Positions 12,305-27,219 of a DNA stretch of 64,000 bases are shown piece after piece (positions within the stretch are counted from its first letter, which is position 1; each line of letters begins with the position of its first letter). The notes under the pieces were generated by a model that saw only the letters and a program-made list of their open reading frames with translations, did no database searches and was not told the origin of the DNA. Origin of the DNA: Glossina fuscipes (Eukaryota; Arthropoda; Insecta; Diptera; Glossinidae); NCBI RefSeq assembly GCF_014805625.2, contig NW_023998414.1, forward strand, positions 7,937,985 to 8,001,984, given 5' to 3'. The translations under genes and the position numbers were made by a program.

Positions 12305-14458
12305 ATGTCTCCTGTCAACAAGTCAAATTCCTAAAATCGTTTCATCGAAGCGCAAAACAAATTCAAAAGATCGGTAGTTATTGCACCAACGGACGTGCGA
12401 ATGTCTCGAAAACGCAAGGCACGCACTTAGGTCAGACCAAATATATAGCAGAAGGAAATGCAGGTTGAAATTCAGACCGCCAAAGAGTACTTCTAACTGC
12501 CGTAATACATTGAATAAATAAAAAATTCTCGTTTCGACCTGTAGAGATCCGTTTATACTAATAAAGAAAATGGAAATAAATGAAAAATTCAATAAATTTT
12601 TTTTGGTTTCTTTTTCTTCTCAGTTTTATTTATTTATATAGTTTCATCAATTCAAGGCCTAAATTGAAAAAAAAAAACTATTTTCTCATTTTTTTTTTTT
12701 TTATTTTTTATTTTTTTTGTTTACATATTGATTGATTATTCAATTAGTAAATTCAAACATATTTGCTTGTTTGCCTTGTTCTTCTTTTTTCTATATATTA
12801 GAGTTAGATTACCTTGCGTGGGCTAACTGCGCATACGAATACAAAAATCAAGTTTAATAAGTTATTGAGATAAATACTCGTTTTCTTTTCTTTTTTTTTT
12901 TTACTTCAACATTTACGAGAGAAAGAATGATCGTTTTGTGTAGGATGCTGCGGGGGCTCGTTTACCATAAACAAATATTCATTGCTTTTTTACAATGATT
13001 TTGTGTCTTTTTTCTTTTTTTTTCTCTTTTTTTTTGGCAATTTTCAAGGATATCTTATGCTTTATAATTTTATAATGTAATAATTATAAGTTTTAGTAAT
13101 AAAAAGAAATATATATATATAAAAAAAAAAAAAAAAAAAAAGAAATAAAAAAATAAAAACTAATTAGTTGAAGATAAATTGCATTTGATTTTGTTACGTT
13201 TTTATTATTTCTAATAGAAAAAAAAAAAAAAAACATATAAAATTTAAACAAATATTGGAAGTTATTGAAGAAGAGAAGCTATTCTTGTTTCAATTAAAGG
13301 GGTTGGTTCTCTTTGCTTTTTATTTTTTGTTTCAATTTAAAAAATCAATAGTAGTTTGATTTTCGAAGGTAGGAGATGTTATAAAAAAATATTTCCTCTT
13401 TTTATTGTATTTACTTTCTTTTCTTTTTTTCTCTTTTAAATAAATTTGTGTGAATTTATAGGTTTTTTTTCGTTTGGATTCGTTCCATTTTTTTTGTTGT
13501 TTTTTTGTTTTTTTTATGTTTTTTTTGTTTTTTTTTTTTTGAATTCCTCTTTTCCATACTAAATTTTCTTCTTACATTCGTTAAATTTATTTTGCATTGC
13601 GTTTACAATATTTCATTTCACGAAAACTTTTGCGCGATTGGCTCTCTTGCTCGTCTTTTTCTATATATTTGAATAAATTAAAGAATCTTGGAGTTTTCCT
13701 TAATTATTTATTTTGTTATTGAATAAAATTTCTCTTTTTTTCTGTTATTTTTTTATTTCTTTAGCTTTAATAACATTTCATGTAAATTTAGTCTTTTTTT
13801 TTGCTTTCAATTCTCTTAAAAAGTAAATATCACACAAATTTTCGTTTTTTTTTTTTTTTTTTTTTATTTATTTATGTTTTAACTTTTTGTATTAAAATTT
13901 GTTTATTTTTATACTTTATAAAGTCAAATGCAATTTTTTTCTTTTTTGTAGCACTGAGTAAAATGAAACGCTTAATAAAAATATAAAAAACATTAATAAA
14001 TCAATGAAAAAAATTGAAAAATTTTAAGGGCTGAATTTATTAGAATATAATTTCTTTTTTTTTTTTTTTAAAAATGATTAATTTTTTTTTTTTAATAAAA
14101 TTTATTTTTTACTTTTTTTTTTTTTCTTTTATAAAAACAATTCTGTTAATGGATAACAATACATTTTATTTTATTTCGTATTAGGTTTTTTAATTCCCTT
14201 TTATTTATTTAAATATTTCTTGTTTTTAAGAAAAGTTTTCCAAATGAATTTTGATTTTATTTAATGAACACAAAATGAAAAAATATTTCAAGTTAATTAT
14301 CAAACTACCGCATGACGCACTTAATTACATATCGTGGAAAAAAAAAATACACATAGAAGGCACACAACGACAATATGATTAAAAAAAAAGATAATACATA
14401 GATACACTTAAATGTCATATAGAAGTCTTCATTCATGACATGAAAGAAAATAGTTCAG

Positions 14459-14492
<34 letters not shown>

Positions 14493-14520
14493 TATATCAT
14501 ATATATATATATATTTATAT
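14459..14520. repeat. (TA)n microsatellite, interrupted
   Basis: TA runs separated by TTTA units. Confidence 0.8.
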
Positions 14521-14699
14521 CGTCCATAGAAGAAAGTAACTTGGTTGTCATCTAAATTTTATACTTCTTTCGCGTATATACAAACCTAAAAATATTTGTA
14601 AATGTATCAACATCAATAACTGTCATACTAAGCAAAAATTTATCGCATGAACGAGAAGACCAAGCTTTCGCTGAATAAATTAGAATATTATTGCTTTAT

Positions 14700-14811
14700 T
14701 ATTACTCTTATGAGCCGATAGCCTGTGTTGCTAGTGCTCAATGTCTTTTTTAGTCTAAGAATTCATTTCATTAGTCTAAAATTAAAATAATAATAATAAT
14801 ATTACTCTTAT
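14700..14811 (+). mobile_element. 88-bp LINE-tail retroposon with 12-bp target-site duplication (copy 1)
   Basis: The 12 bases TATTACTCTTAT occur at 14700-14711 and again at 14800-14811. Between them (14712-14799) lies a segment opening with gagccgatagcctgtg and ending in (TAA)n. The body matches the 3' end of the LINE at 54249-54808 with one substitution and one T-run length change. A 12-bp duplication plus a TAA-repeat tail is typical of I-clade retrotransposition. No protein is encoded. Confidence 0.85.
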
Positions 14812-17372
14812 ATCATACGATAATCTCATGATACTTCCTAACGCATGGCAATTTTTTTCTACTTAACCCGAATAAATATGAATATCATTCGTTTCATTGT
14901 AATATTTAAGTGGCAAAGAAACTCGCTCGAATTATTATTAAAATTTCATGCGAGTTTTTAGTTTGAGACTATTCTTCTCTATACACCTGCCCCTTAACCG
15001 CTTCGAATGTCATTGCTTTTACGGACAATAGTTTAGAATTTTTATTTCTACATCCCGGACTTTCACTTATCTAGCGAATAGCATCTATTCATTCTTTATC
15101 ACTGAATTGTGAAATTATTGTGAGCATTGACTGAAGGTGCTGTGCTCCCTTCATAAATGTTATTGGAAACATTATTATTCAAAATATGATTTTATTAGAT
15201 AATCATTGAAACCGATTGCTTCCAGAATCGTTTTCCGTATCCCACAAGCAATACATAATTAGGCAATGAATGGTAAGAATGCCGGCGGATTTCGCGAATC
15301 AACCAACCCAAGAAGACCCAAATTATTGATACAGTGTCTTAGTATTTGCAGTCACTATGCATAATAAATAGACTGGGGTTGATAACGTTGATGAGTTTTT
15401 TTTTTCGTGGTACATGCGATAACAAATGAAATCGCATGCATTATGTTCGTGGTTAGATAGCAATTTATTGAATAAACGATTGCGATATGAAAAATCGAAA
15501 GCAAATATATCGCTAATAATTTATATATTTAACGAATCGAGATATAACAGACGTATTTATTTAAAATAAAGCGCCGGCGATTTGAAATAATTTTTGGTTG
15601 GAAGTATGAAATTATATCATATTGATATTAATTTTAACCTAAAATATTAATCCTAGGCTTTGTGAAAATGATACTTTTATAAAGAAAAAGAAATGTTTTA
15701 GTCTAAAAATTTTTTTCTGTTTTTTTTTTTTTATGTAAAGTAAGAAATTTAATAAACAAAAACCTTTTTTAAATAGAAGATATCAAAAAATTAAAATAAT
15801 GTACACATATTGTGCGCCATTATGCTCAGTTGGCTTTTTATTCAAATGTCATTTCCTCTCAGACTATGCCGCCTTCTACATGTGCTCTATGAATTACTTA
15901 CGCGAAAAAAAAAACGGGAGGAAAAAAAAAAGATTCAAGAGTAAGAGAACTTATTAAAATTAAATTTTCTGGACTTTTTTTTTTTTTTGACTGAATTGAG
16001 AAAAAAAAATGTATTTTCATATTACATCTCCAGAACAACAACATTTCTTCACTTGTGTAGGGGAACACGTGTATTTACAGAATCCTGTCTACTTATTGTT
16101 TTTTTTTTTCAATTTAAAAGAAATGAACAAATACATAATGTAATTTTTTGGTTATGTATTAAAAAGGTTGCTTTCACCATTTTTATTAAAGCAAGTGTTG
16201 TTTTCTTCTTTTTTTTTTTTTTTTGTTTAATAAATATCTGAAGAAAGTATTTCTTGTTTTATCCTCTTGCTTTTTTTTTTATATCTATTTATGTAGATTC
16301 AAAGAAAATTGAAATGAAAAAAAAAAAAAAAAACCTTAACACAAAAAATGTAGTATTTGGAGAGAGAATGTGCCTCATTTCATCCATAAAAAAAAAATTT
16401 TTTTTAATAAAAATTTTAAATAAGTGGAAAATGTTTATATATAATTTTTAAGTCTATATCACATTACATGTATTTTTCCGTATTTATTGTTTTTTTTTTC
16501 TTTAGTTGTATAATAAATGCAAAAATATTGTTTTCTTAGTTTGCTTTCGCATTTTTTTTAACTTTTTCTCTTTTTTTTTTTTTTAAAGTTAAAGTTAATA
16601 CTCACAGCATACGTTTTAAAGAATTTAAAAAGAAAAAAAATTAAATTATTTTAATATAAAAACAAAAAACGAGATCCTTGTTTATTTATTGGGTACCGCG
16701 TATAAGTTGATGAATTAGTAAAAAAAAAAGAAAAAAAAAAAATAGTTATTTAACAAAAATATGATCCATTAATTATAATTACTTTCAAGTTTAAATAAAA
16801 TTTTAATAACGTTTTCGTTTTTTGTTTCTCCAAGTTTTGTTTTCTTTCTAATCACGTTCGATGTTAGTATAATAATTTTGCATATGCTTGGAAATGTTTA
16901 AAAATTTCTTAAACTTGGCTCGAAAATTTTCAAGTTCTCTTTTTTTGCTCTCTTCTTTTTTTGTATTTATGCTTTAAAAAAAAAAAAGAAAAAAAAATCT
17001 TACATTGCATTTGTTAATACATCATCACATTTCTTTATGTATTTGTATATACATGTATATGTGTATATATATGAATTTCTCATTTTATATATAAATATTA
17101 AATTGGAATTTATGTTAGTTTTTTCACTTTGTAAAACAATAATGAAAACAAAAAATATTTGTAGTAATTCTTGTTTGTAATATAAAAATATTAAAAAAAA
17201 TGTTGATAACTATGAACATTTCATTTCAATAAATATTTGTCTTCCTTTCATTAAAGTCTGCATTCTAAGGGTTGTTGTTTTCCTGCTTTAGTTAATTAAA
17301 ATTGTTTTGTTACAGAAAGTGAAAACAAAATTTCATTTGTACAAAAAGAAGAGTGTTTCACTTTTCCTTTCC

Positions 17373-17416
<44 letters not shown>

Positions 17417-17531
17417 ATTAATTTTGTAAGAATTAATAAGAACTGCGAAAGGACTAGCATGGTGGTATGCAAATTGAAAAAAAAAGTTACTATTTTTTTT
17501 TTTTTTAAATTTTCAAAAATTTAATTTTTTT

Positions 17532-17563
<32 letters not shown>

Positions 17564-18579
17564 TTATAAGAATAATAATGCATTTTATTCGAATTCTAAA
17601 TATTCGATTCTTGATTACTACTTTATCGGCAATAAAATTTTTTAGAATATACGACTTTTTTTTTTTCTTAAGCTGGCTCTATCTGTCTGTCTGTCCTTCT
17701 AATCTTTCTCTTTCGAAATAAGTTCATTCTAATTTGCATTAAACACGAAAATATGTTTGCAGATGTACATGCGATATATACGACAAATGCGAGAAAAAAA
17801 GCGTGTAAATTATTGCATGAGATAAATAATCAGATTTCAATCAATAATTAATTTGCTGTTATATGGTTGTTTTTAAACAGCTTTTGAACCGAATATCTTA
17901 CACTTTTTATGTGATTCATACATTTCGCTTGCAAATCTGCTTTTTGAGTTTCTGTGCAATCAATAAGAACAATAATATAACGCATGTTAAAAAGGACGCG
18001 TAAAATTTAGAAGTTAAGTGCTTTTTACATATCCTTTACACCGGTAAATTAGTTGTTAGAGCTTGAACATAGACCGTGTATAGAGCAACCTTGATTGATT
18101 ATAAGAAACTAATTTTATAAAAAAAATCCTTTTCTTGCTATATATTATGATCTACAATTCAAATAGCAGCTGACGCTACTAAGATATACATTAAGATGGA
18201 AACTTTTATCGTCATTTTCAAGGTTGAAAAAATTCCAACGTTTCGGAAATTGTGGTAATTATAAAGTTAATTTTTTTGCGGTTAAAATGCAATGTGAATA
18301 TTGATATTAATAACAATATACTTTAACCGAAAAGTGTACTTTTAATCAATTTCTTGCCGTCAATTAAGCTTTTGCCTAATTAGAGATATTATCCTAATAG
18401 TACATCAGTCGTTAATGTTAGATAGTAATAATTACTTACTTTGCCCTTGATTATAAGAAACTTACATTAATAATTGGGGCAAAAAAAAGGTAATGGAGCA
18501 GGAAACTGTTTAAATTTAAAAGCTTACGATTTTCTTCTTGTGCTACTCTGCCTCGCTTTTGATCTTAATTTTAATACAT

Positions 18580-18628
<49 letters not shown>

Positions 18629-19930
18629 TGAAAAAGGAAGAAAGAAAAAGGAAAAAAACTAACCCTTCCAAAAACATAAACAAAAAATCTTATACCATTT
18701 GTATATGGATGAATGTGGCGCATTTTTATATTTAATTGTTGTTCTTGTTGTTGTTGTTTGTTTGCTTGTTTTCTTTTTTAAGTGTTCATTCGTAAATTCG
18801 TTATCGGTTGTTTGTATTATATTTCATTTTCTTCTCTTTTCATTCCATTTCATGTATGCATTCTATACATTCTATACGTATTAGATTTTTATTTCGAGTT
18901 TTTCTTGTTTTTTTTTTTTGTTTTTTTTTGTTTTTTTTTCTTTTGAATAAAAACACAAAACATGGCATTGGCGGCGACTTTGGCAACTTAACACATTATT
19001 TTAAAAATTATTTGTATTTTTTTTTTTTATTTTGCTTTTTCTACAGAATTTTTTTTTTAATCGAATGCGCATTTTTATTTTTCATTTTTTTTTTCTTTTC
19101 CTTCAAATTTCTACTGTTTGAGAAGAGTGTCACATTAAACAGAATTATGAAAAAGAAAAAAAAAAAGAAATATTGAAATATTTATTACAATAAAACAATC
19201 CGTACGTATGTTTTATTTTACAAACAAAAATGTATTGCGTTTTCCTTTCAATTACGTTTTTCCGTCTTTTATTTATTCTTTTTTTCATTTTTATTTTTTT
19301 CTTTTTGCTTTGCTATTTTGTTACTCATTGTAAAAAAATAAAAAAATTTCATCGTTTTCCTATTAATTCATTTTTTAAAAATATCGATACAAATCTTAAT
19401 TTCGCGTTTCTTGCGAAATGATTTGTTTTGCGTTTTCTTACAAAAAATAAAAAGTAACCATATAAGATTTTCTGTGGAAAAAAAAAACAAAAAAAAAAAT
19501 GAAATAAAAATTCAAAAAACTTAAGCAACAAATTTAATGATATAATTAATTCATAGTATACAAAATATAATTTAAAATCTTTTTAAATAAAGAAATTTAC
19601 CGTTGATTTGTAGTAAAAAGTAAGTAAAATAGGGAGAAAAAAAAAATATTAAAAAGCAAATGTTTTAAAGTGTTTACAAATAGTTTTAGATATGAATTAA
19701 ATATTATTATTACTATTGTTATAATTATTAGCATTAGAGAATTTTGCTTAAAAACGGGTATTCATTCGGAGCGTATGGGGAGGATGGAATTTTCAATGAA
19801 TTTTCCCTCTCAATGTCTCCGAAAGAAACTTAGCTTGCCTAACCGAGAGTTGGTTTATAAAACAAACTTCAAAAACAATTTATGTAATTTATTCATAGTT
19901 TTATTTTGTGAGAAGAATGGGAGATGAGTG

Positions 19931-19992
19931 CGGCGATGGCGGTGGCGGTGGTGGTGGTGGTGGTTGTGGTGGCGATAGCGATGGTGGTGGTG
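19931..19992. repeat. GC-rich (GGT/GGC) triplet-repeat island
   Basis: About 60 bases of GGT, GGC and GAT triplets within otherwise AT-rich DNA. On the minus strand it would read as His, Pro or Thr repeats depending on frame. No splice sites clearly bound it, so it is listed only as a repeat. Confidence 0.75.
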
Positions 19993-20501
19993 TGAGAGAA
20001 GAGGATTGAAGAAGGTGTAGAAAGAAAGACAGAGTTAATTGGCAATGTTGTTGAATTTATATTCTGTCTTTTTATTCTTTTTTTTGTTTTTTTTTTTTGT
20101 TTTTTATTTCGTTCTTTTTTTTTGTTGTTTTTTTTTTAAATCATCATATTACATGAGAAATACTTGATGCCTTGCATCCCTGGGGGTTAGAAAATCCTGC
20201 AGAGCTTTCAAAAGACTTTTTCTTTGTTTTTCGTATTTTTCAATTTCATTTACAATTTTTTTTTTTATACGGTTGTTTTTATAAATGTTGTTCTTTTTAG
20301 AGAAAAAGAAATCACTTTTTTCAAGTTTTTTTGTTTATTTGAATATAGTATATTATGGTCGTGATTAATATAATTTGTTTTGTTTTCCTTGTTTTTAATT
20401 GTTTAATCAATTGTTAATAATTTTGTAATATTTAAATGTCTTAAGTGAAAAAAGGTGTTGAAAGATTAATAAAAGATGATTTTTTTTTTTTTACTATTAA
20501 A

Positions 20502-20637
20502 TATATATATATACATATATATATGTGTGTGTGTATATATACATATATATATATACTTATAGATGTATATAAGCATATATACATATATATATATGTATAT
20601 ACATATATACACATATACGTATATACATGTATTTATG

Positions 20638-20673
<36 letters not shown>

Positions 20674-20698
20674 ATATATGAATATATATATGAATAGG
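20502..20698. repeat. Long (TA/TACA/TATG)n microsatellite
   Basis: Almost 200 bases of alternating purine-pyrimidine DNA, starting 26 bases past the helicase stop codon. Frames across it give only Ile-Tyr-Val repeats on both strands. Confidence 0.9.
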
Positions 20699-20723
20699 TA
20701 ATATTGTTGTTTGTATAAACCAC

Positions 20724-23588
<2,865 letters not shown>

Positions 23589-26551
23589 TTACTAGTCAAT
23601 TAGCGATTAAAAATGTATATAATTCAAAGATATATATATATATATATGCAAGTTTACTCCGTAGTTATTCTGCAAATTTTTGTGGAAATAAAAGAAAAAA
23701 AGCATGTCAAAAGGTATGCTAGATACTATTATTATATTGTCTACGGTATGGCAACACCTTCCATATACGCAATCGTCAAAAATCGATATTTTCACGACTG
23801 GTACATAGAAACCCGAACGAAACACATTTTCACAATTCAAAAAAATGGATGAAAATTTTTTACGACTATGTGAAAAAATCAATAGTAACACTTACCAAAC
23901 TTTCTAATAAATCTTTGCTTCTTTTTTTGTTTTTTATTAATCGAAAGATCTTTCGAAGCCTTTTTAATTGCTATTTATTTTCAGTTTTTTTTTTTTTTTT
24001 TTTTATTAGGATTACAATAGTTTTCGTATTATAAACCACTTCTAGCCAAAGCCGCCGCCTCGCTTTCTTTTTTATGCAAAAATTGCTATGTATTTTTAAA
24101 TGCTTTTATACGTAGTGAAGAAAAATGAGTTGTAACTTTTTTCACTTACGTTTAGTTTCTTTTTTTCTTGCAGTTTAAGAAAAAAGTAATTGAATTTTAC
24201 GTTTTTCGTTTATCTATCAAGTGATGACGGATGCTACAATTATTTCTATTTAATTTTTAAATAAATTAATCTTTTAATACTAATTTATTTAATTTTTTTT
24301 TTCTAACAATAAAAAATAATTTGCAGCAAAAAGCGAGGAACGACGTTGGCTTAACGAAAAGCCAAACCAAACTGAAATAAAATGGCCGTCTTTTTTATCG
24401 AAAATTAGGAAAGCATTACCCAGTGTTGGGTAACGTTTGTACCAAAAACTAAGCGCCACAGAATTACCAACTTTATATTTTTATCGTTTGACAAAGAATA
24501 GTCGACTATATCAATTTCCTTTTTGGTGTAATAAAGGACTCTCCCTTTGGATAAATTTCAAATGTAGATGAAATGTATTGGAAATCAGGTAACTGAGTAA
24601 ATTAATTTTTTTTCAATCAATTTGCTCGTTTCTTTGATCGAACTCTACAATTGTCATTGTTAAAGCAAACATATACCGCCATGCTGCGAATGCTTCCATA
24701 AGCACTGTTAGAAAGCTGACCTAATTCTTTCCGCTTTTCGGCAAATCGCGTTTCTAGAACTAGATGCGGGTAGTTTAAGATGATTGATGCAGTTATATAA
24801 AGGTTCTATAAGCAAGCTTAGAATTCATTGTTTGTCATTCCATTAAAGGAAAAGAAATTTTCTTTTTTAGTATTAATTGCATCAAATTGAAATGAAAAAG
24901 AATGTTTGCGCATATATTACTGCCTGACCTTATATAAAAAAAAAAAAAACAAACAAAAAAAAAATTGCACATACAGCAAATGGAATTTCTATTGACACTT
25001 ACGGCATCTTTATTCTGTCTATGTATATGTATGCAGATACTTGTCTAAACGCTGTAAATGCTCTTGCGTAACAAATGTACATAAATATAAAGATTATATA
25101 TATATAAACGTCCTGTTAGAATTTCTTTTTAGTTTTATCTTCTTTTCGATGACAAAATATGTTTGTATGTTTATTAAGTCTAATCAAAGAATAATCTTTC
25201 CGTTTTTCTTCGTTTCCTATATTGTATAATGGATTTGAAGTTAAAAAAGGAAAGAAAAGCCACAATATGCTTTATTTTATTATAAACGGTTGATTTTGTT
25301 GTTAAATTTCCAAATTGTTTGTTTGTATAGAATTTCAAGAGAGAGAATTTGAGAGAATTTGGAAGAAATTGGGGACTTTTGCCGACGGCTTTGCAAATTA
25401 ACAAAAATTCTTTCTGTAAATAGCAGAAAATTTAGCTACTGTTTTGTTTAATTTGGTAATAAAAAAAAATATTAGGGCGGTCTACTTTTAGGCTAACTTG
25501 TAAAATTAAATAAGTTTAATTCGCGTATTTTCCAAAACACTATAAAAAGATTAGGTGAGAGGGTTGCAGTAGACGAAAAGGCAAGTTTTGCAGTTGTTAG
25601 TGTTCATTTTACTTTTAATCTTAGCATTTGTTTTTTTGATCTGAACAAATAATAACGATAATAATCACAATAATATAGTCGCGGGAAGGGACTCTCGAAG
25701 TAATATGTAGAATGCCTATGGCGAAAAGCGCATAATATCCTTACTCGCCGATCAGGCTTTGAAATTGAAGTTGAACGCATTGAAAGCAGCGAACACGAAC
25801 ATGGAAATTTTCAGGAATATCGAACTTGAAAAGTTGCTCAACTTTGTATTTCGCCGCCTTTGGCAAATATGTCTAATAAATTAAGTAAAGAAATTATATT
25901 CGGTCTTGACCGAATATTTTATACTCATCATCGTTATTCTAAACGGGACAAAAAAGTAAACGAACTAAATTTTCATGCTCTATAACATGGAATGGGTGCG
26001 GGAATTTTTTTTAGTGCACAGGCTCGTCCGTAGTCGTTTGGATCGCTTCCAAAAATTTTTCTGAGAATAATAAATTGTGTTTCAAATTTTTTCAACTTTC
26101 GTTGTAGGTAGAAATACCTACAAAGGCCGGGTTATGGTCAAATCGATTCAAGGATGTTATTTTACCAATTTTCGGATGTATCGAAAATGTAATGATATAA
26201 GAAAATGTTCTACAAATGTATTACAGACTAAAAGAGCGGTATCACATCTTTACCGTATGACAAATCACAGATGCAAGTTATGTTATATTTTTATTATCGA
26301 TAACAAGAGTTATCAACATGCGTTGTTAATCGTCTCTGAGAAAATTTATGTCATCTAAAAGAAAAATTCTCTCCACACGGAAAAAAGAAACTAAACATAT
26401 TCAATAAATACTATTATTATAGTGTCTATTTTTTTTTTAAAACTAATATAGTCATTAAGAAGGAATATCAATCACCCACCAAAGTTAGTAAATTGGAAAA
26501 AAAGGCATTTTGTGAAAGGCGAACATATATATAGTTTTAACTACTTGAAAA
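23589..26551. other. Divergent intergenic region, helicase / YKT6
   Basis: Presumably carries the 5' UTRs and promoters of both genes. No other gene is supported; the 93-residue frame at 26077-26358 is unrecognised. A 10-bp-arm palindrome lies at 25896-25917. Confidence 0.5.
25896..25917. repeat. Perfect palindrome, 10-bp arms
   Basis: ATATTCGGTC and GACCGAATAT are separated by TT. From memory, similar TATTCGG...CCGAATAT cores occur in dispersed repeats of calyptrate flies, so this may be a repeat-element end. Confidence 0.7.
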
Positions 26552-27219
26552 ATGGTCAAACTATTCGCTTTGAGTATTTTTTACAAAAGTCCAACAGAGG
26601 CACGGTTATTAAAGTCGACTTATGACTTACAATCTTTTTCATTTTTTCAAAGGAGCACTGTAGAAGAATTTATGACGTGAGTTTTTGCTGATTAGATTTG
26701 ATAAGAAAATTATAATTTGAAGTAACTTTTTTTTTCTTTAAAAGATTTGCTTCGAAAACCATAGTGGAACGTACTCAATTGGCCATGCGCCAATCGGTAA
26801 AGCAAGAAGCTTATATGTGTCATGTTTATGTGAGGTCGGATAATTTGGCTGGTGTCATAATAGCAGATCACGAATATCCGCAACGTGTAGCACATACATT
26901 AATTACAAAAATTTTAGATGAATTTACAGCTAAAATTTCTTCAGACGTTTGGGAAACTGCTACGGAAAATTCCATTGACTTCCCAGTATTACCAGCTTAC
27001 TTAGCGCGTTATCAGGATCCTAAAGAAGCAGATGCTTTAACAAAAATGCAAAATGATTTGGATGAAACAAAAATAATCTTAAAAAATACAATTGAAGCAG
27101 TTTTAGAGAGAGGTGAAAAACTTGACGATATGGTTATTAAGTCCGAAAATCTGTCAATACAAAGTAAGGCTTTTTATAAAACGGCAAAGAAGACCAACTC
27201 ATGTTGTAGTTTTAGTTAA
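26552..27219 (+). CDS. Ykt6: YKT6 v-SNARE
   Basis: Lipid-anchored R-SNARE for ER-Golgi, endosomal and autophagosome fusion. Exons 26552-26676 and 26745-27219 join in phase (ACG|TTT-type junction, Thr codon split) to 199 residues; human YKT6 has 198. The start MVKLFALSIFYK and the segment EEFMTFASKTIVERT belong to the N-terminal longin domain. The SNARE core follows (DLDETKIILKNTIEAVLERGEKLDDMVIKSENL) with the central Arg of the zero layer. The protein ends SCCSFS: the first Cys of the pair is the expected palmitoylation site and CSFS is a CaaX-type farnesylation box. It converges on the zinc-finger gene. Confidence 0.97.

Larger units (their letters stand above)
10068..12600. other. Gene-free region upstream of NELF-B
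   Basis: No gene supported. The first ~250 bases probably hold the NELF-B promoter. Contents are a two-copy 62-bp tandem repeat at 10491-10614 and an AAG/AAC triplet run at 12270-12304. A 103-residue plus-strand frame (11942-12253) shows no recognisable domain. Confidence 0.5.
12600..20500. other. About 8 kb of T-rich low-complexity DNA with no recognised gene
   Basis: The plus strand is packed with T runs (for example a T30-class run at 17379-17409); A runs are fewer (17536-17563, 18590-18622). Short open frames inside are Phe/Lys-rich artefacts. The stretch lies 3' of the minus-strand helicase gene. Because its minus strand is A-rich, it could be a long 3' UTR or last intron of that gene, but nothing proves this. 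A retroposon copy sits at 14700-14811. Confidence 0.5.

Noticed and set aside
20466..20723. Tyr/Ile-repeat ORFs on both strands
   Set aside because: Translation of a TA microsatellite.
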